NCBI GenBank assembly: GCA_039029315.1
Contig: JBCCGK010000007.1
Location: 62,001 to 126,000 of the forward strand
DNA length: 64,000 nt
Direction of reading: 5' to 3'
Source of the DNA: JBCCCJ01 sp039029315
GTDB lineage: Bacteria; Bacteroidota; Bacteroidia; J057
Shown: positions 55,801-63,672 of the stretch, piece by piece
Numbering within the stretch: the first letter of the stretch is position 1
How the letters are laid out: each line of letters opens with the position of its first letter
The notes under the pieces: model-generated
What the model saw: the letters and a program-made list of their open reading frames with translations, nothing else
The model's database searches: none
Told to the model about the DNA's origin: nothing
Translations under genes and position numbers: made by a program

Positions 55801-56075
55801 ATATAGCTAACTTGAAGATTGGTGTTACCATTTTTCAGGGTGATGGAATAGGTGCCATCATTCCCGGTGAGTGCCCCATTTGTTGGGTCGTTGAGGTCGA
55901 TGACCGTTGCTCCTATCAGAGGAGCCCCATTCGAGCTACCAGTAATTGTACCAGTAACCGAGATCTCTTGCGCATAAGATATGGAGAAAAATAATGCGCT
56001 GAATAATAATGTACTTATTATTCTGGCAGCATTTTGAACTCCACACCTAATGGTCATAGTAGGTAGTTTGTTCAT
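52866..56075 (-). CDS. SusC/RagA family TonB-linked outer membrane protein
   Basis: The ATG at 56075 (MNKLPTM) gives 1,069 residues; a TTG-like longer start at 56093 is less likely. A signal peptide (STLLFSALFFSISYAQ) is followed by a carboxypeptidase-regulatory-like domain (VTGTITGSSNGAPLIGATV). The plug has LEEVIVTGYATQKKATLTGS, the RGTNTFNNSSALVVIDGIP signature and ISVLKDASAAIYGARAANGV. The long beta-barrel ends near KTITGSIRITL. SusC proteins are TonB-powered importers that pair with SusD. No GH or PL gene is visible in this window, so the locus is not a complete polysaccharide utilisation locus. Confidence 0.95.
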   Translation of the reverse strand: MNKLPTMTIRCGVQNAARIISTLLFSALFFSISYAQEISVTGTITGSSNGAPLIGATVIDLNDPTNGALTGNDGTYSITLKNGNTNLQVSYIGWQTMEVAVNNRTTLNITMEEAVTSLEEVIVTGYATQKKATLTGSVAAVSGKELEKSIAPNLGAALAGKVAGLYIDTQSATPGADNSAIRVRGTNTFNNSSALVVIDGIPNRAGGLARINPADIESISVLKDASAAIYGARAANGVILVTTKRGKQGRPSVQLTSSYGIQNFTTVPEMLRGEEYMDLVNLLNVYKLPTNEWAGANAVRGQPFTRPNGEVLNPTYTTDRIENTKAGNDLWNYPNTNWFEEVSRRNAPTHRHNAQISGGSEDINYLASFGYLRQDVNFKNAPKGFEQFDLRLNLDARVNKYVKFDMGLYSRQEENYTSTRGSGVLADLIRQYPWFPAYWPTGEFGPDIENGNNPAIRVTDQPGYVDNSTNFVQSNMGITIDIPGIEGLQLRGNVSYDKMNYDRKVWNRPWVLYTWDGVNQNSSGLTAAQRGPGDPSLTQDHTTQTDITATLLATYTKSFGDHSIKLLGGITREESQRSFTRAFKRFFLSNDLAQLSFGGNDGQFSAGNGLETARLNYYGRANYNYQDKYLLEVLFRQDGSYLFPEGNRFGFFPGVSAGWVISEESFFQSAVPFIDFLKLRGSWGQLGNDQVDPFQFLSSYSFSATGLGPVVTTAFETKVANPFITWETATSTNFGFDMELLNNRLIVGFDVFKNTRKDILTQPNKTLPNYSGITPPAQNIGEFENQGFEVNLGLNGNTNGGLTYRFTVNFMNSDNKLVFVDEPDLDDRPWQRETGGEIGRPLLYEFVGVFRSQEEINAETLDYSGVTPLLKPGDAKVRDISGDGKIGPEDRTRVGGSAFADMQFGFNTALSYKNFDFNMFWAGAAGGFNRYEWSFMSGTLANVQRDVADRAWSLDNPDAPFPRLADRGDQWYSGQTDYALITRDYIRLKTAELGYSFPIGFTSKIGFKGLRVALSGTNLITITKFPFDPEITQGGANIENTRDASGAALNNGQGYPMLKTITGSIRITL

Positions 56076-56093
56076 ATAATAGTGGTAAAGCAA

Positions 56094-56588
56094 AGATTAA
56101 AGATCCTAAAAAAAGTAATTTGATGCTGATTAGGACATCCAGGAAGCCAACATCGCAATAATTCCTGAAGATTACAATTCGATGGATGTATCCATGAAGA
56201 AAAATACAGGAGGTTCCTTTCTATTCGAATGAGAAAACATTTGTCCAAGCTGAGGAGAAATGTTTGACCCTATTGCCTGCTAACTAGGCTGAGGAATATC
56301 TAAATCCAAGAACCTCAGAGACTTTCCAGCTGCTTTGTTCTTTTCAATCGAACACGATCAAGCTTGGGGCACATAAATGCCTCTTTTGCATTTCCTTCAG
56401 AAAAATTTTCAGTCAAGGACCTGGCCGAACTCCAGGCTGATAACCAGTGCCTTTCAACATGATGAAAGAGTCCCCAATTATTTGCTTCCACATAGGATCA
56501 AACCCTTACAGAATCTTTGAAAGTTATTTTTCTTGCTTTATTTGAAGGATCTTGTCCAGAAAGGAGAGAAACTGATTACCCAATCACC
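56094..56588. other. Divergent regulatory region between SusC and cytochrome genes
   Basis: About 495 bp without a gene. No anti-sigma/ECF pair or regulator, no strong palindrome and no clear TTTG/TAnnTTTG promoter was found. An in-frame start at 56517 extends the cytochrome frame but puts its signal peptide internal. Promoters for both directions must lie here. Confidence 0.45.
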
Positions 56589-57797
56589 ATGATGAAAAAA
56601 TACAAGTTTATTGGCTTGTTTTTCGCAACTTTTGCCTGTCATTGCACAAGCCTAACACAAGATCCTGCCTATTACGATCCCCCTCCACTCGCCACCCACT
56701 TCAATGGAGAACATTTTGTGGGCTCGGAAAGCTGTATTGAGTGTCATGCAGAGATTTATGCGTCTCACCTACAATCCGCCCATTATCGAACCTCCCAACC
56801 TCCTTCTGAAGAAAATATCAAAGGGAGTTTTGAACCTGGATCCAATCGACTGGAACTGGAAAATGTTGCATTTGAAATGACCCATCAGGAAGGAACATTT
56901 TACCAACACACCATTATAGAGGACATGACACAGCCTATTCCTCCTCAGACATTTGATATCGTGATTGGATCAGGTATCAAGGGACAATCATATCTGAGCT
57001 GGGACAATGATTATTTATTTCAATTGCAAGTCTCTTATTATCCCCCAACAAATAGCTGGATCAATAGTCCAGGATTTCCCTCTACTCCTATCAAAAGACC
57101 GGTTCGCGATGGCTGTCTGAAATGTCATGTGAGCTTTGCCACCAATCGCGATTTCTCTGGGCAGGGAAATCAATACGACAAAGAAAAAATCGTGTACAGA
57201 GTGGATTGTGAGAGGTGTCATAATCCTGCCATGACTCATGTGACCCATCATAGAAGTCATCCTGACATTGACTCTCCGACATTTATCCTGACATTCGATA
57301 CGCTCTCCCGACAACAACGCTTGGACGCATGTGCCCAATGTCATTCAGGACCGCGTGCAGGAATTATCAAAGGCAATTCCTTTTCCTACCTGGTTGGAGA
57401 GACATTGGCGGATTATTCACGGAATTTTCATACCGGGCAAAAAGATCATGAACTGGATGTACATGGAAATCAATATGGACTGCTGAGAAGTAGTACTTGT
57501 TTTCAGCAAAGCCCGCAGATGGATTGCATGACTTGTCATGATCCGCATAGCAATCAACGAGGAGATATCGCACATTTTAACCACCGCTGTATCGAGTGTC
57601 ATGGGGCTCACGCAATTTCCTGCACGGCCGATGCTTCTGACAAGCAATCAATGAAGAATAGCTGTATTGCCTGTCATATGCCCAATACACCCTCAAAGTC
57701 GATGTCAGTACAACTTGACCAGGATAGTCTGGAGACTCCTGTCTATATCAGAACCCACTTGATTGACATCTATCCGAAAGAATCCTGGCACCATTAA
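56589..57797 (+). CDS. Heptaheme c-type cytochrome
   Basis: Starting at ATG 56589 (MMKKYKFIGLFFATFACHCT) gives 402 residues with an export signal, possibly a lipoprotein although the lipobox is imperfect. Seven heme-attachment motifs occur in order: CIECH (Cys49), CLKCH, CERCH, CAQCH, CMTCH, CIECH and CIACH. Several distal histidines (HHRSHPD, DPHSN) could be axial ligands. The layout resembles cytochrome c-554-like multiheme proteins used in extracytoplasmic electron transfer. Its partner is unknown. The sulfatase gene begins 11 bp after its stop, an unusual pairing. Confidence 0.92.
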   Translation: MMKKYKFIGLFFATFACHCTSLTQDPAYYDPPPLATHFNGEHFVGSESCIECHAEIYASHLQSAHYRTSQPPSEENIKGSFEPGSNRLELENVAFEMTHQEGTFYQHTIIEDMTQPIPPQTFDIVIGSGIKGQSYLSWDNDYLFQLQVSYYPPTNSWINSPGFPSTPIKRPVRDGCLKCHVSFATNRDFSGQGNQYDKEKIVYRVDCERCHNPAMTHVTHHRSHPDIDSPTFILTFDTLSRQQRLDACAQCHSGPRAGIIKGNSFSYLVGETLADYSRNFHTGQKDHELDVHGNQYGLLRSSTCFQQSPQMDCMTCHDPHSNQRGDIAHFNHRCIECHGAHAISCTADASDKQSMKNSCIACHMPNTPSKSMSVQLDQDSLETPVYIRTHLIDIYPKESWHH

Positions 57798-57808
57798 CAG
57801 TCGCTTGT

Positions 57809-59335
57809 ATGAGACATCCATTTCTATTTCTCAAACTTATCTGCTTCAGTGGTATTCTCCTCCTACACTGTAGCAGGACACTTACCCTATCCCCCGAACA
57901 GCCAAACATTCTCTGGATTGTGCTGGAGGATACGTCTCCCCTCTTGAGCTGCTATGGCAGCACGGTCATTTCTACCCCAAATATTGATCGGCTTGCCAAC
58001 TCCGGAATTTTGTTTCACAATGCCTTCATGCCTGCACCTGTGTGTTCAGCCAGTCGTTCCAGTATCATAACCGGCATGATGTCCACTACCTTGGGGCTTC
58101 ACAATCATCACAGTTCCCGAACTGATGCTTCTGCTATACACTTGCCTGACAGCATACAGAGCATTCCAGAATTATTCAGGCATGCTGGCTATTTTACCTT
58201 CAACAATGGCAAGGATGATTACAATTTTGCCTATGATCGAAGAGAATTATATGACCAGCCTTATGCTGTCCATCCACTCTATGGCAAAAGGGGCGACAGG
58301 TTCGCGATCGCAGAATTGCCCAAGCACAGCCCCTTCTTTGGTCAAATCCAACTGTCTGGCGGCAAGGAGATCTTTTCGTCTTCCTTTAAAGAGAAGGTAC
58401 TATTTCCTGTTGACAGGGAACAGCTCCAGCTCCCGCCCTATTTGCCCAATCATCCCGATATCCTGGAAGAATATGCCAATCATCTCGATGCCATCAAGCT
58501 TACGGATGAAAAAATTGGCCAACTCATGGATTCCCTTACAGAGAATCAATTATTGGAGAATACCATCATCTTTTTCTTTTCTGATCACGGAATGCGCATG
58601 GCGCGGCATAAACAATTTCTCTATGATGGTGGGATTCACGTGCCTCTCATCATTGCGGATTTTCGTCCTTCCTCCCGCATCGAGGCGGCTACAACAACTG
58701 AGCAATTGATCAGTGGCATCGATATCGGCCCAACTTCTCTTGCATTGGCAGGAATTTCCATTCCAACATACATGGAAGGCAGAGATATCTTTGATCAAAC
58801 AGTGGCAGCCAGGTCCTATGTGATTTCGACCAGAGATCGCTGTGATTTCACCATTGATCGAATTCGTGCAGTACGATCAAAGAGATTCAAATATATTCGC
58901 AATTGTATGATTGATCGCCCCTATACACAGCCAACTTATATGGATGTGGATGGCGTCCCCTTTGTCAACACCATGAAGCAATTGGCTTTAGACAACAAAC
59001 TTGATTCTATTCAGGCACGATTTTATGCAGTCAACCGCCCAGTCGAAGAATTGTATGACCTACAGAATGATCCCTTCGAGATCCAAAATCTTGCACAAGA
59101 TCCAGCTTATCAGGACAGCCTAAAGAAGTATGCCAATATCCTGGATCAATGGATTCTCGATACAGATGACAAAGGTCAATATCCCGAATCAGAAGCTGGG
59201 CTTGCCCTTATGTTGGGAATTTGGGGCGCGCATGCAATCAACCCTGAATATGAACCGATCAAGAAAAAACATCCTGAATTGGCTGGTTCCTTATTTTCCC
59301 TAAAATCAGAAAGCTGGAAAAACATCAAGGAATAA
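57809..59335 (+). CDS. Type I (formylglycine) sulfatase, C-x-A-x-R type
   Basis: The 508-residue precursor has an N-terminal signal (LKLICFSGILLLHCS). Sulfatase motifs follow in order: PNILWIVLEDTSPLLSCYG (metal ligands, ED variant), TPNIDRLANSGILFHNAF and the modification site PVCSASRSSIITGM. There Cys79 in C-S-A-S-R should be converted to formylglycine, a C-x-A-x-R instead of the commoner C-x-P-x-R. FFFSDHGMRMARHKQFLYDGG supplies further active-site residues. The ED-type start resembles heparan N-sulfatase-like groups, but the substrate cannot be assigned. No maturase gene is in the window. Cotranscribed with the cytochrome gene. Confidence 0.93.
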   Translation: MRHPFLFLKLICFSGILLLHCSRTLTLSPEQPNILWIVLEDTSPLLSCYGSTVISTPNIDRLANSGILFHNAFMPAPVCSASRSSIITGMMSTTLGLHNHHSSRTDASAIHLPDSIQSIPELFRHAGYFTFNNGKDDYNFAYDRRELYDQPYAVHPLYGKRGDRFAIAELPKHSPFFGQIQLSGGKEIFSSSFKEKVLFPVDREQLQLPPYLPNHPDILEEYANHLDAIKLTDEKIGQLMDSLTENQLLENTIIFFFSDHGMRMARHKQFLYDGGIHVPLIIADFRPSSRIEAATTTEQLISGIDIGPTSLALAGISIPTYMEGRDIFDQTVAARSYVISTRDRCDFTIDRIRAVRSKRFKYIRNCMIDRPYTQPTYMDVDGVPFVNTMKQLALDNKLDSIQARFYAVNRPVEELYDLQNDPFEIQNLAQDPAYQDSLKKYANILDQWILDTDDKGQYPESEAGLALMLGIWGAHAINPEYEPIKKKHPELAGSLFSLKSESWKNIKE

Positions 59336-59439
59336 TCGTCTTCACAAAGCATGATCCAAGTCGTTCTCACAAGCAAGCCCTGAACGACCTCTCTACCTAT
59401 AGTGGGATTCCACAAATTCCGCTCTTCATCTATAAGCAC

Positions 59440-59471
59440 AAAAAATCGGAAGCAGGATTTCTCCTGCTTCC
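59440..59471 (-). terminator. Intrinsic terminator of the spondin-domain lipoprotein gene
   Basis: GGAAGCAGGA (59448-59457) and TCCTGCTTCC (59462-59471) form a perfect 10-bp stem with a 4-base loop. On the minus strand it is followed by GA and six T residues, 43 bp past the stop at 59514. Confidence 0.78.
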
Positions 59472-59513
59472 TGCCTAACATCCAGTTATAAAAAATGGAG
59501 GTAATTCAATTCT

Positions 59514-60797
59514 CTAAAGCGGCTGAATACTGATACGAATGGCCTCGCTCACCGTAGGATAAGAAAATCCATCGTCTACGATCCTTACTACCCCATTTTC
59601 ATCCTGCCCACTATTAGGGCCACCTCTTGCGGGTTGGTTGTTTCCGGCTCCGGGATATTCATTCACCTCAGTCCCGGCATCCCACAAGGACAACTGAGAG
59701 GTGAGATCTCCAGAGACAGGCGATCCGTTTTGATAAAGGGCAATTCCTTCTTGATCAAATCCATAAAACAAATCATTGGTATGCACAAGCATGGTCGCAA
59801 GATGCAAGTAATCGCCTTCTCCGGCTTCTACAGTGAAGACATAACTGCCTCCCGGAAATAATAGGCCCGCATCAGAAGCACCCTCAGGCGTATTGAATAC
59901 GCCGCTCATAGAGACAGCCTCCTCATTTCCAAAGGATTCTGCCAGTTCTGCGGGGTCTCCATCCTCTGACAAGGCTTCCAATCCTTTCCCCAGATCAGAC
60001 TGGCTGTCTTCAAACAAGGGAAAACTCCCTGCTTGGGTCAACGCCCATGCGCCCGGAGCAAGAGGAGATACATAGGCTGTTTCATTTACTAGATTCTCAA
60101 CCAATAGTGCATTGTCTCCATCTTCAGCGACACCTTCCAATCCTTCTGGTGCTGTAGCTCCATCTTCGAAGAGCTTGACTCCGTTCCCATGAATGCCCCA
60201 AGCACCGGGAGCGAGGGGGGTTGCCAGGCTACTACTGCCAGAGATATTTTCAATCTGAAGGGTAAATTCTGTTCCGCCATCATGCGTCAGTGTCAGGCGA
60301 ATCACTTCTTCATCCGATGGATAACTAAACCCATCTCCAACGGCTGATATCAGTTGCACAATTCCATTTTCGTCAGAACCTGTATTCCCTGCTGCTTGAC
60401 GAGGGGGCTGATTGGCACCCGTCCCCGGCTCCTCATTGATTTCTGTTCCGGCATCCCATAGATCTACAAAACTTGTCACATCACCCGTTACAGGATTTCC
60501 TTCTTCATCGTAGAGTCCCAATCCCTGATCTGAGAATCCATAGAAAAGATCATTGGATTGAACAAACATAGTTGCAAAGGACAAGTAGCTTCCGATTCCG
60601 GCCTGAAAGCTAATGCTCTCAGACTGTCCGGGCATAATCAATCCTGTACTTCCAGAGGCGAGGTAGGATTTGGGAGAAAGAACATTTTCAATCCGGATTT
60701 CAAATTGATTTGTCACAGGGCTAGGGCCGTCTTTTTTACAGGCACTTGTAACTATGAGTAGGGCTAAGGCAAAACTCAAATACGCAATTCGTTTCAT
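59514..60797 (-). CDS. Lipoprotein with two spondin-N-like domains
   Basis: The ATG at 60797 gives 427 residues with lipoprotein signal MKRIAYLSFALALLIVTSAC; a longer frame from 60866 lacks support. Two homologous domains follow. Both contain a 'TMxVxxNDLFYGFxxxGxxLY' core, a 'DLWDAGTE(I/V)NE.PG.G.NQP.R' calcium/ligand-type loop, 'S/GQDENG(I/V)V' and 'DGFSYP'. The domain-1/domain-2 copies start near residues 27 and 250, separated by a segment with 'LAPGAW' repeats. The pattern matches the spondin domain found in extracellular matrix and bacterial surface proteins. Probably surface adhesion or binding. Confidence 0.85.
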   Translation of the reverse strand: MKRIAYLSFALALLIVTSACKKDGPSPVTNQFEIRIENVLSPKSYLASGSTGLIMPGQSESISFQAGIGSYLSFATMFVQSNDLFYGFSDQGLGLYDEEGNPVTGDVTSFVDLWDAGTEINEEPGTGANQPPRQAAGNTGSDENGIVQLISAVGDGFSYPSDEEVIRLTLTHDGGTEFTLQIENISGSSSLATPLAPGAWGIHGNGVKLFEDGATAPEGLEGVAEDGDNALLVENLVNETAYVSPLAPGAWALTQAGSFPLFEDSQSDLGKGLEALSEDGDPAELAESFGNEEAVSMSGVFNTPEGASDAGLLFPGGSYVFTVEAGEGDYLHLATMLVHTNDLFYGFDQEGIALYQNGSPVSGDLTSQLSLWDAGTEVNEYPGAGNNQPARGGPNSGQDENGVVRIVDDGFSYPTVSEAIRISIQPL

Positions 60798-61039
60798 TTG
60801 TCTGTTGATATTGATGATAAAGAGAAGCATGTATTTGCTTCGCCAACAAATGAACACGAAGTACATGGCAAAATGGACCCAAGAGAATTACATTTTTCCC
60901 CATACTCCTCACAAGCAGTCTGGGGCCAAAATCTCTCTTACAAAGGATGAATCAGAGATCCGGAATTCCAATGGTCAGCCCGCTGACAGTTTCAGGTCTT
61001 CAATTGTGATGCTTTTGTGTGAAAGCGAATATATTTTTT

Positions 61040-62212
61040 TCAATTTGTGATCATTTTGTGAGGGTATTGGGATTTTCTTTTGCGAAGCATCCTCGGCCAA
61101 TCCTCTACACATTCTCCATAGTCAGCATGAAATCGATCTTTGACTTGTTGGAGCTGCTCTGGCGGGAATATTCCTACTCCATGCATAGCTCCAACAAAGG
61201 CTCCCAACAATTGCAAATAGGAATCTGTATCATGGCCAAATTGCCGCGCCAATTCCAGAGCAGCTATCGGATCATGATCGACCATTTCCAGACAACAAAC
61301 GGAGACAACCAGAGGAATCCAACATTCCCACCAGGTTTCGGCTTGTAATTCCCGTTCTAGAATTTCAAAGAGTACCGCAGGTCGACCGTCAGCTTTCCCT
61401 ACCGCTTCATGGGCAAAATCAAGCCAGGTATTGACCTTCCGCTGTGAAAAGTCAGCTGTTCCATATCCATAAGGATCGATCTCCCGCATAGCTTTTTCTA
61501 CGTCTGACCACTGACTTCCCGCTTGCAAGGCTCTGGCCAATCCAACCACAATCGCAGCTTGAAAATCTCTGGCCATTCCGGTATCAAAAAAATCCATCTC
61601 CCAGGCTGAGGTATACGTCCATTCCAGCTCATATGGCCGAATCGCTGCAAGGGGTAGCAAACTCATTTGTCCCGCCATGCTGGGCTTGCCTCCCCACATG
61701 CGATCCGGGGGCAAGCCTCCTTCCAGTCCAAGATGCCATTTGGCAGCATAGCGAAATTCCTTTAACCATTGCTGATTCAGGCTTGCCTGTCTTCCTCTAA
61801 ACGATTGTCCATAGGTGAGAAAAGATATTGCCAATGCTTCACTGGGCATGCTATCTTCCCAGGCCCGGGACTGAAAAAAAATGCTTTTCATGCGGGAATC
61901 ATCTGTGGTCGTTCCTGCATGGGCCTGATCGGTCCATGGACCATAAGGTGCTGCATCAATCGAATAAGGCCGCAAATACAGCCATTGTCTCAATTTTGCA
62001 ATCCCTTCACTTCCTAATTTTGATCTGTTCAAGACCTCGGGAGTCCTGAGAGGATCAACAGCAAATTCCGTTGGGCCGCCAAGTGCATCTCCATACAAAG
62101 ACCCAAAAATCAGACCTGCGACCTTCTCGTCGAATGCAGCATTGGAGGAGAAATCATTTGTATGTTGCGTGTCAATCATGGACAACAACATGATGAGGGC
62201 TATGTGTTTCAT
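61040..62212 (-). CDS. ADP-ribosylglycohydrolase family protein, possibly exported
   Basis: The 390-residue protein has the DraG/ARH-type motifs: VAGLIFGSLYGDALGGPTEF (residues ~31-50), TTTDDSRMK for the first metal pair, and FGHDTDSYLQLLGAFVGAMHG for the second metal site. These bind two Mg ions and cleave ADP-ribose from proteins or related N-glycosidic bonds. The extreme N-terminus (MKHIALIMLLSMIDTQHTND) looks like a short signal peptide, which would place it in the periplasm, where many related proteins act on unknown nucleoside- or sugar-like substrates. Substrate not predictable. Confidence 0.88.
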   Translation of the reverse strand: MKHIALIMLLSMIDTQHTNDFSSNAAFDEKVAGLIFGSLYGDALGGPTEFAVDPLRTPEVLNRSKLGSEGIAKLRQWLYLRPYSIDAAPYGPWTDQAHAGTTTDDSRMKSIFFQSRAWEDSMPSEALAISFLTYGQSFRGRQASLNQQWLKEFRYAAKWHLGLEGGLPPDRMWGGKPSMAGQMSLLPLAAIRPYELEWTYTSAWEMDFFDTGMARDFQAAIVVGLARALQAGSQWSDVEKAMREIDPYGYGTADFSQRKVNTWLDFAHEAVGKADGRPAVLFEILERELQAETWWECWIPLVVSVCCLEMVDHDPIAALELARQFGHDTDSYLQLLGAFVGAMHGVGIFPPEQLQQVKDRFHADYGECVEDWPRMLRKRKSQYPHKMITN

Positions 62213-62302
62213 GCCTCAATCTATTGTTCCATCTTTCCCCTTGCACCTCTTATGTTGCCAATGGAGAGATGTTGTTGTGAATGGGCAAGCAGCTAGAAAG
62301 AC

Positions 62303-62340
62303 AAAAGCGTTTCACAGAAACAGTTGGTCCTGTGAAACGC
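62303..62340 (-). terminator. Hairpin terminator after the DUF2911 gene
   Basis: GCGTTTCACAG (62307-62317) pairs perfectly with CTGTGAAACGC (62330-62340). On the minus strand TTTTGTCTTT follows. It lies about 80 bp beyond the stop at 62419. Confidence 0.6.
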
Positions 62341-62418
62341 ATGCTTGCCAATTCCGTATTGCTCATGTCCGAAAGAGAGCCGTATCCTCCTTTCTTGAGC
62401 AGCTTTGTAAGTGATCCA

Positions 62419-63465
62419 TTAGCTGTTGATGTCTTCCCCCTTTTTCAATCGCTCAATCGCAGCCTTCAGTGCTTGCGTATTGGGTTCATTGGGAGAATTC
62501 ACCAATGCTTTTTCTGCATGCTGAATGGCTTTCTTGAATTTGCCTTGAGAAGAATACATTCTGGCCAGACCGACATTGATTGGCCAGGTATCGGGATGAC
62601 GTTTGGCATTGGTAGAAAAAATTGAGTAGGCTGTCTCCTTATCTCCCCATCCCATAAAGGTCCGAGCGATCTGGTGCAAATCCAAAGCATTGAGTTTGGG
62701 GTCGTCCGCCATTTCCAGCGCATAGCTGGCTGCTTTGCCTTTTTGTTCCATCGCTGACAGTACATTCAATTTGGCCATCACAGCAGGGAAGCTTGTCTCC
62801 ATTGCGACTGCCTTATTTGCCCAATCGAGGGCCTGATTCAGATCGCCATTGGCATTGAGCGTATAGTTGATCGCAGCAGCGTAATCCTGCGTAGTTGGAC
62901 CAGAGAGCAATCGGTCTATGCTGGCCTGGACTTCTTGTTCTGTTCCAAAAGCAATAGGTAAGGAAATCCGTGTGTATTCCCAGGAGATGTGTAAGTCGGC
63001 AGATCCATCGCGAATGTTTTCCAGACTGACAGAAAAGGTCTCTTGCAAGTCTGAGGATTTTTGCGGTGTCAGCTTTGTCTTTACCGCAATATGCTCTGGT
63101 TCTGGCTCACGATTGGGGAAGAAAGTCAAATCTTTGTACAGATAGAACTCCCATGAACTATTGCCAGGCTTGGTAAAAAAGCTGTACTTCCCGGCAGGAA
63201 CTTCCGTATCAGCAATTGTTACAGCCTTGCTGAATTCAATGGTAGACACGGCATTTGCACCTGTTCTCCAGTAGGCATCGAATGGAACAATGCCACCAAA
63301 AACGCTTCGGCCCTTTACACCTGGGCGCGAATATTCAAGGGTTACATCCGTCAATCCAACCTTTTGCTCCACTTTCGAAAAAGGGCTGGGAGCGGGTACA
63401 TCCAACTGCGCAAATGCAGCACTGGAAGCTATCAATAACAAAACAATCAGTAAACAATTTTTCAT
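62419..63465 (-). CDS. DUF2911 domain protein with TPR C-terminus
   Basis: The 348-residue exported protein has signal MKNCLLIVLLLIASSAAFAQ. Residues ~25-180 are DUF2911: VGLTDVTLEYSRPGVKGR, WRTGANAVSTIEFS, VPAGKYSFFT and WEFYLYKD. The remaining part contains TPR-like helices (NQALDWANKAVAME, KFKKAIQHAEKALVNSPNEP). DUF2911 proteins are abundant in Bacteroidota and of unknown function. It has its own hairpin terminator and a ~200-bp upstream gap, so it looks monocistronic. Confidence 0.88.
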   Translation of the reverse strand: MKNCLLIVLLLIASSAAFAQLDVPAPSPFSKVEQKVGLTDVTLEYSRPGVKGRSVFGGIVPFDAYWRTGANAVSTIEFSKAVTIADTEVPAGKYSFFTKPGNSSWEFYLYKDLTFFPNREPEPEHIAVKTKLTPQKSSDLQETFSVSLENIRDGSADLHISWEYTRISLPIAFGTEQEVQASIDRLLSGPTTQDYAAAINYTLNANGDLNQALDWANKAVAMETSFPAVMAKLNVLSAMEQKGKAASYALEMADDPKLNALDLHQIARTFMGWGDKETAYSIFSTNAKRHPDTWPINVGLARMYSSQGKFKKAIQHAEKALVNSPNEPNTQALKAAIERLKKGEDINS

Positions 63466-63672
63466 AACAAAAACTTATTGGATAAAGGGTTTTGTTATGA
63501 TAATCGGGAATATTCATCTGCGAAGAGTGCTAAATGAGGACGCGAATAACAGAGGCGACGATTGAATTCTGTATGACAGAGGAATTGCTGTTGATTGAGG
63601 AACTGGAAATGGAGAAGCTCCCTCTTATTCCAGAAGATTGATTTTGGAGAAATGGGACGAAATTGATCCAAT

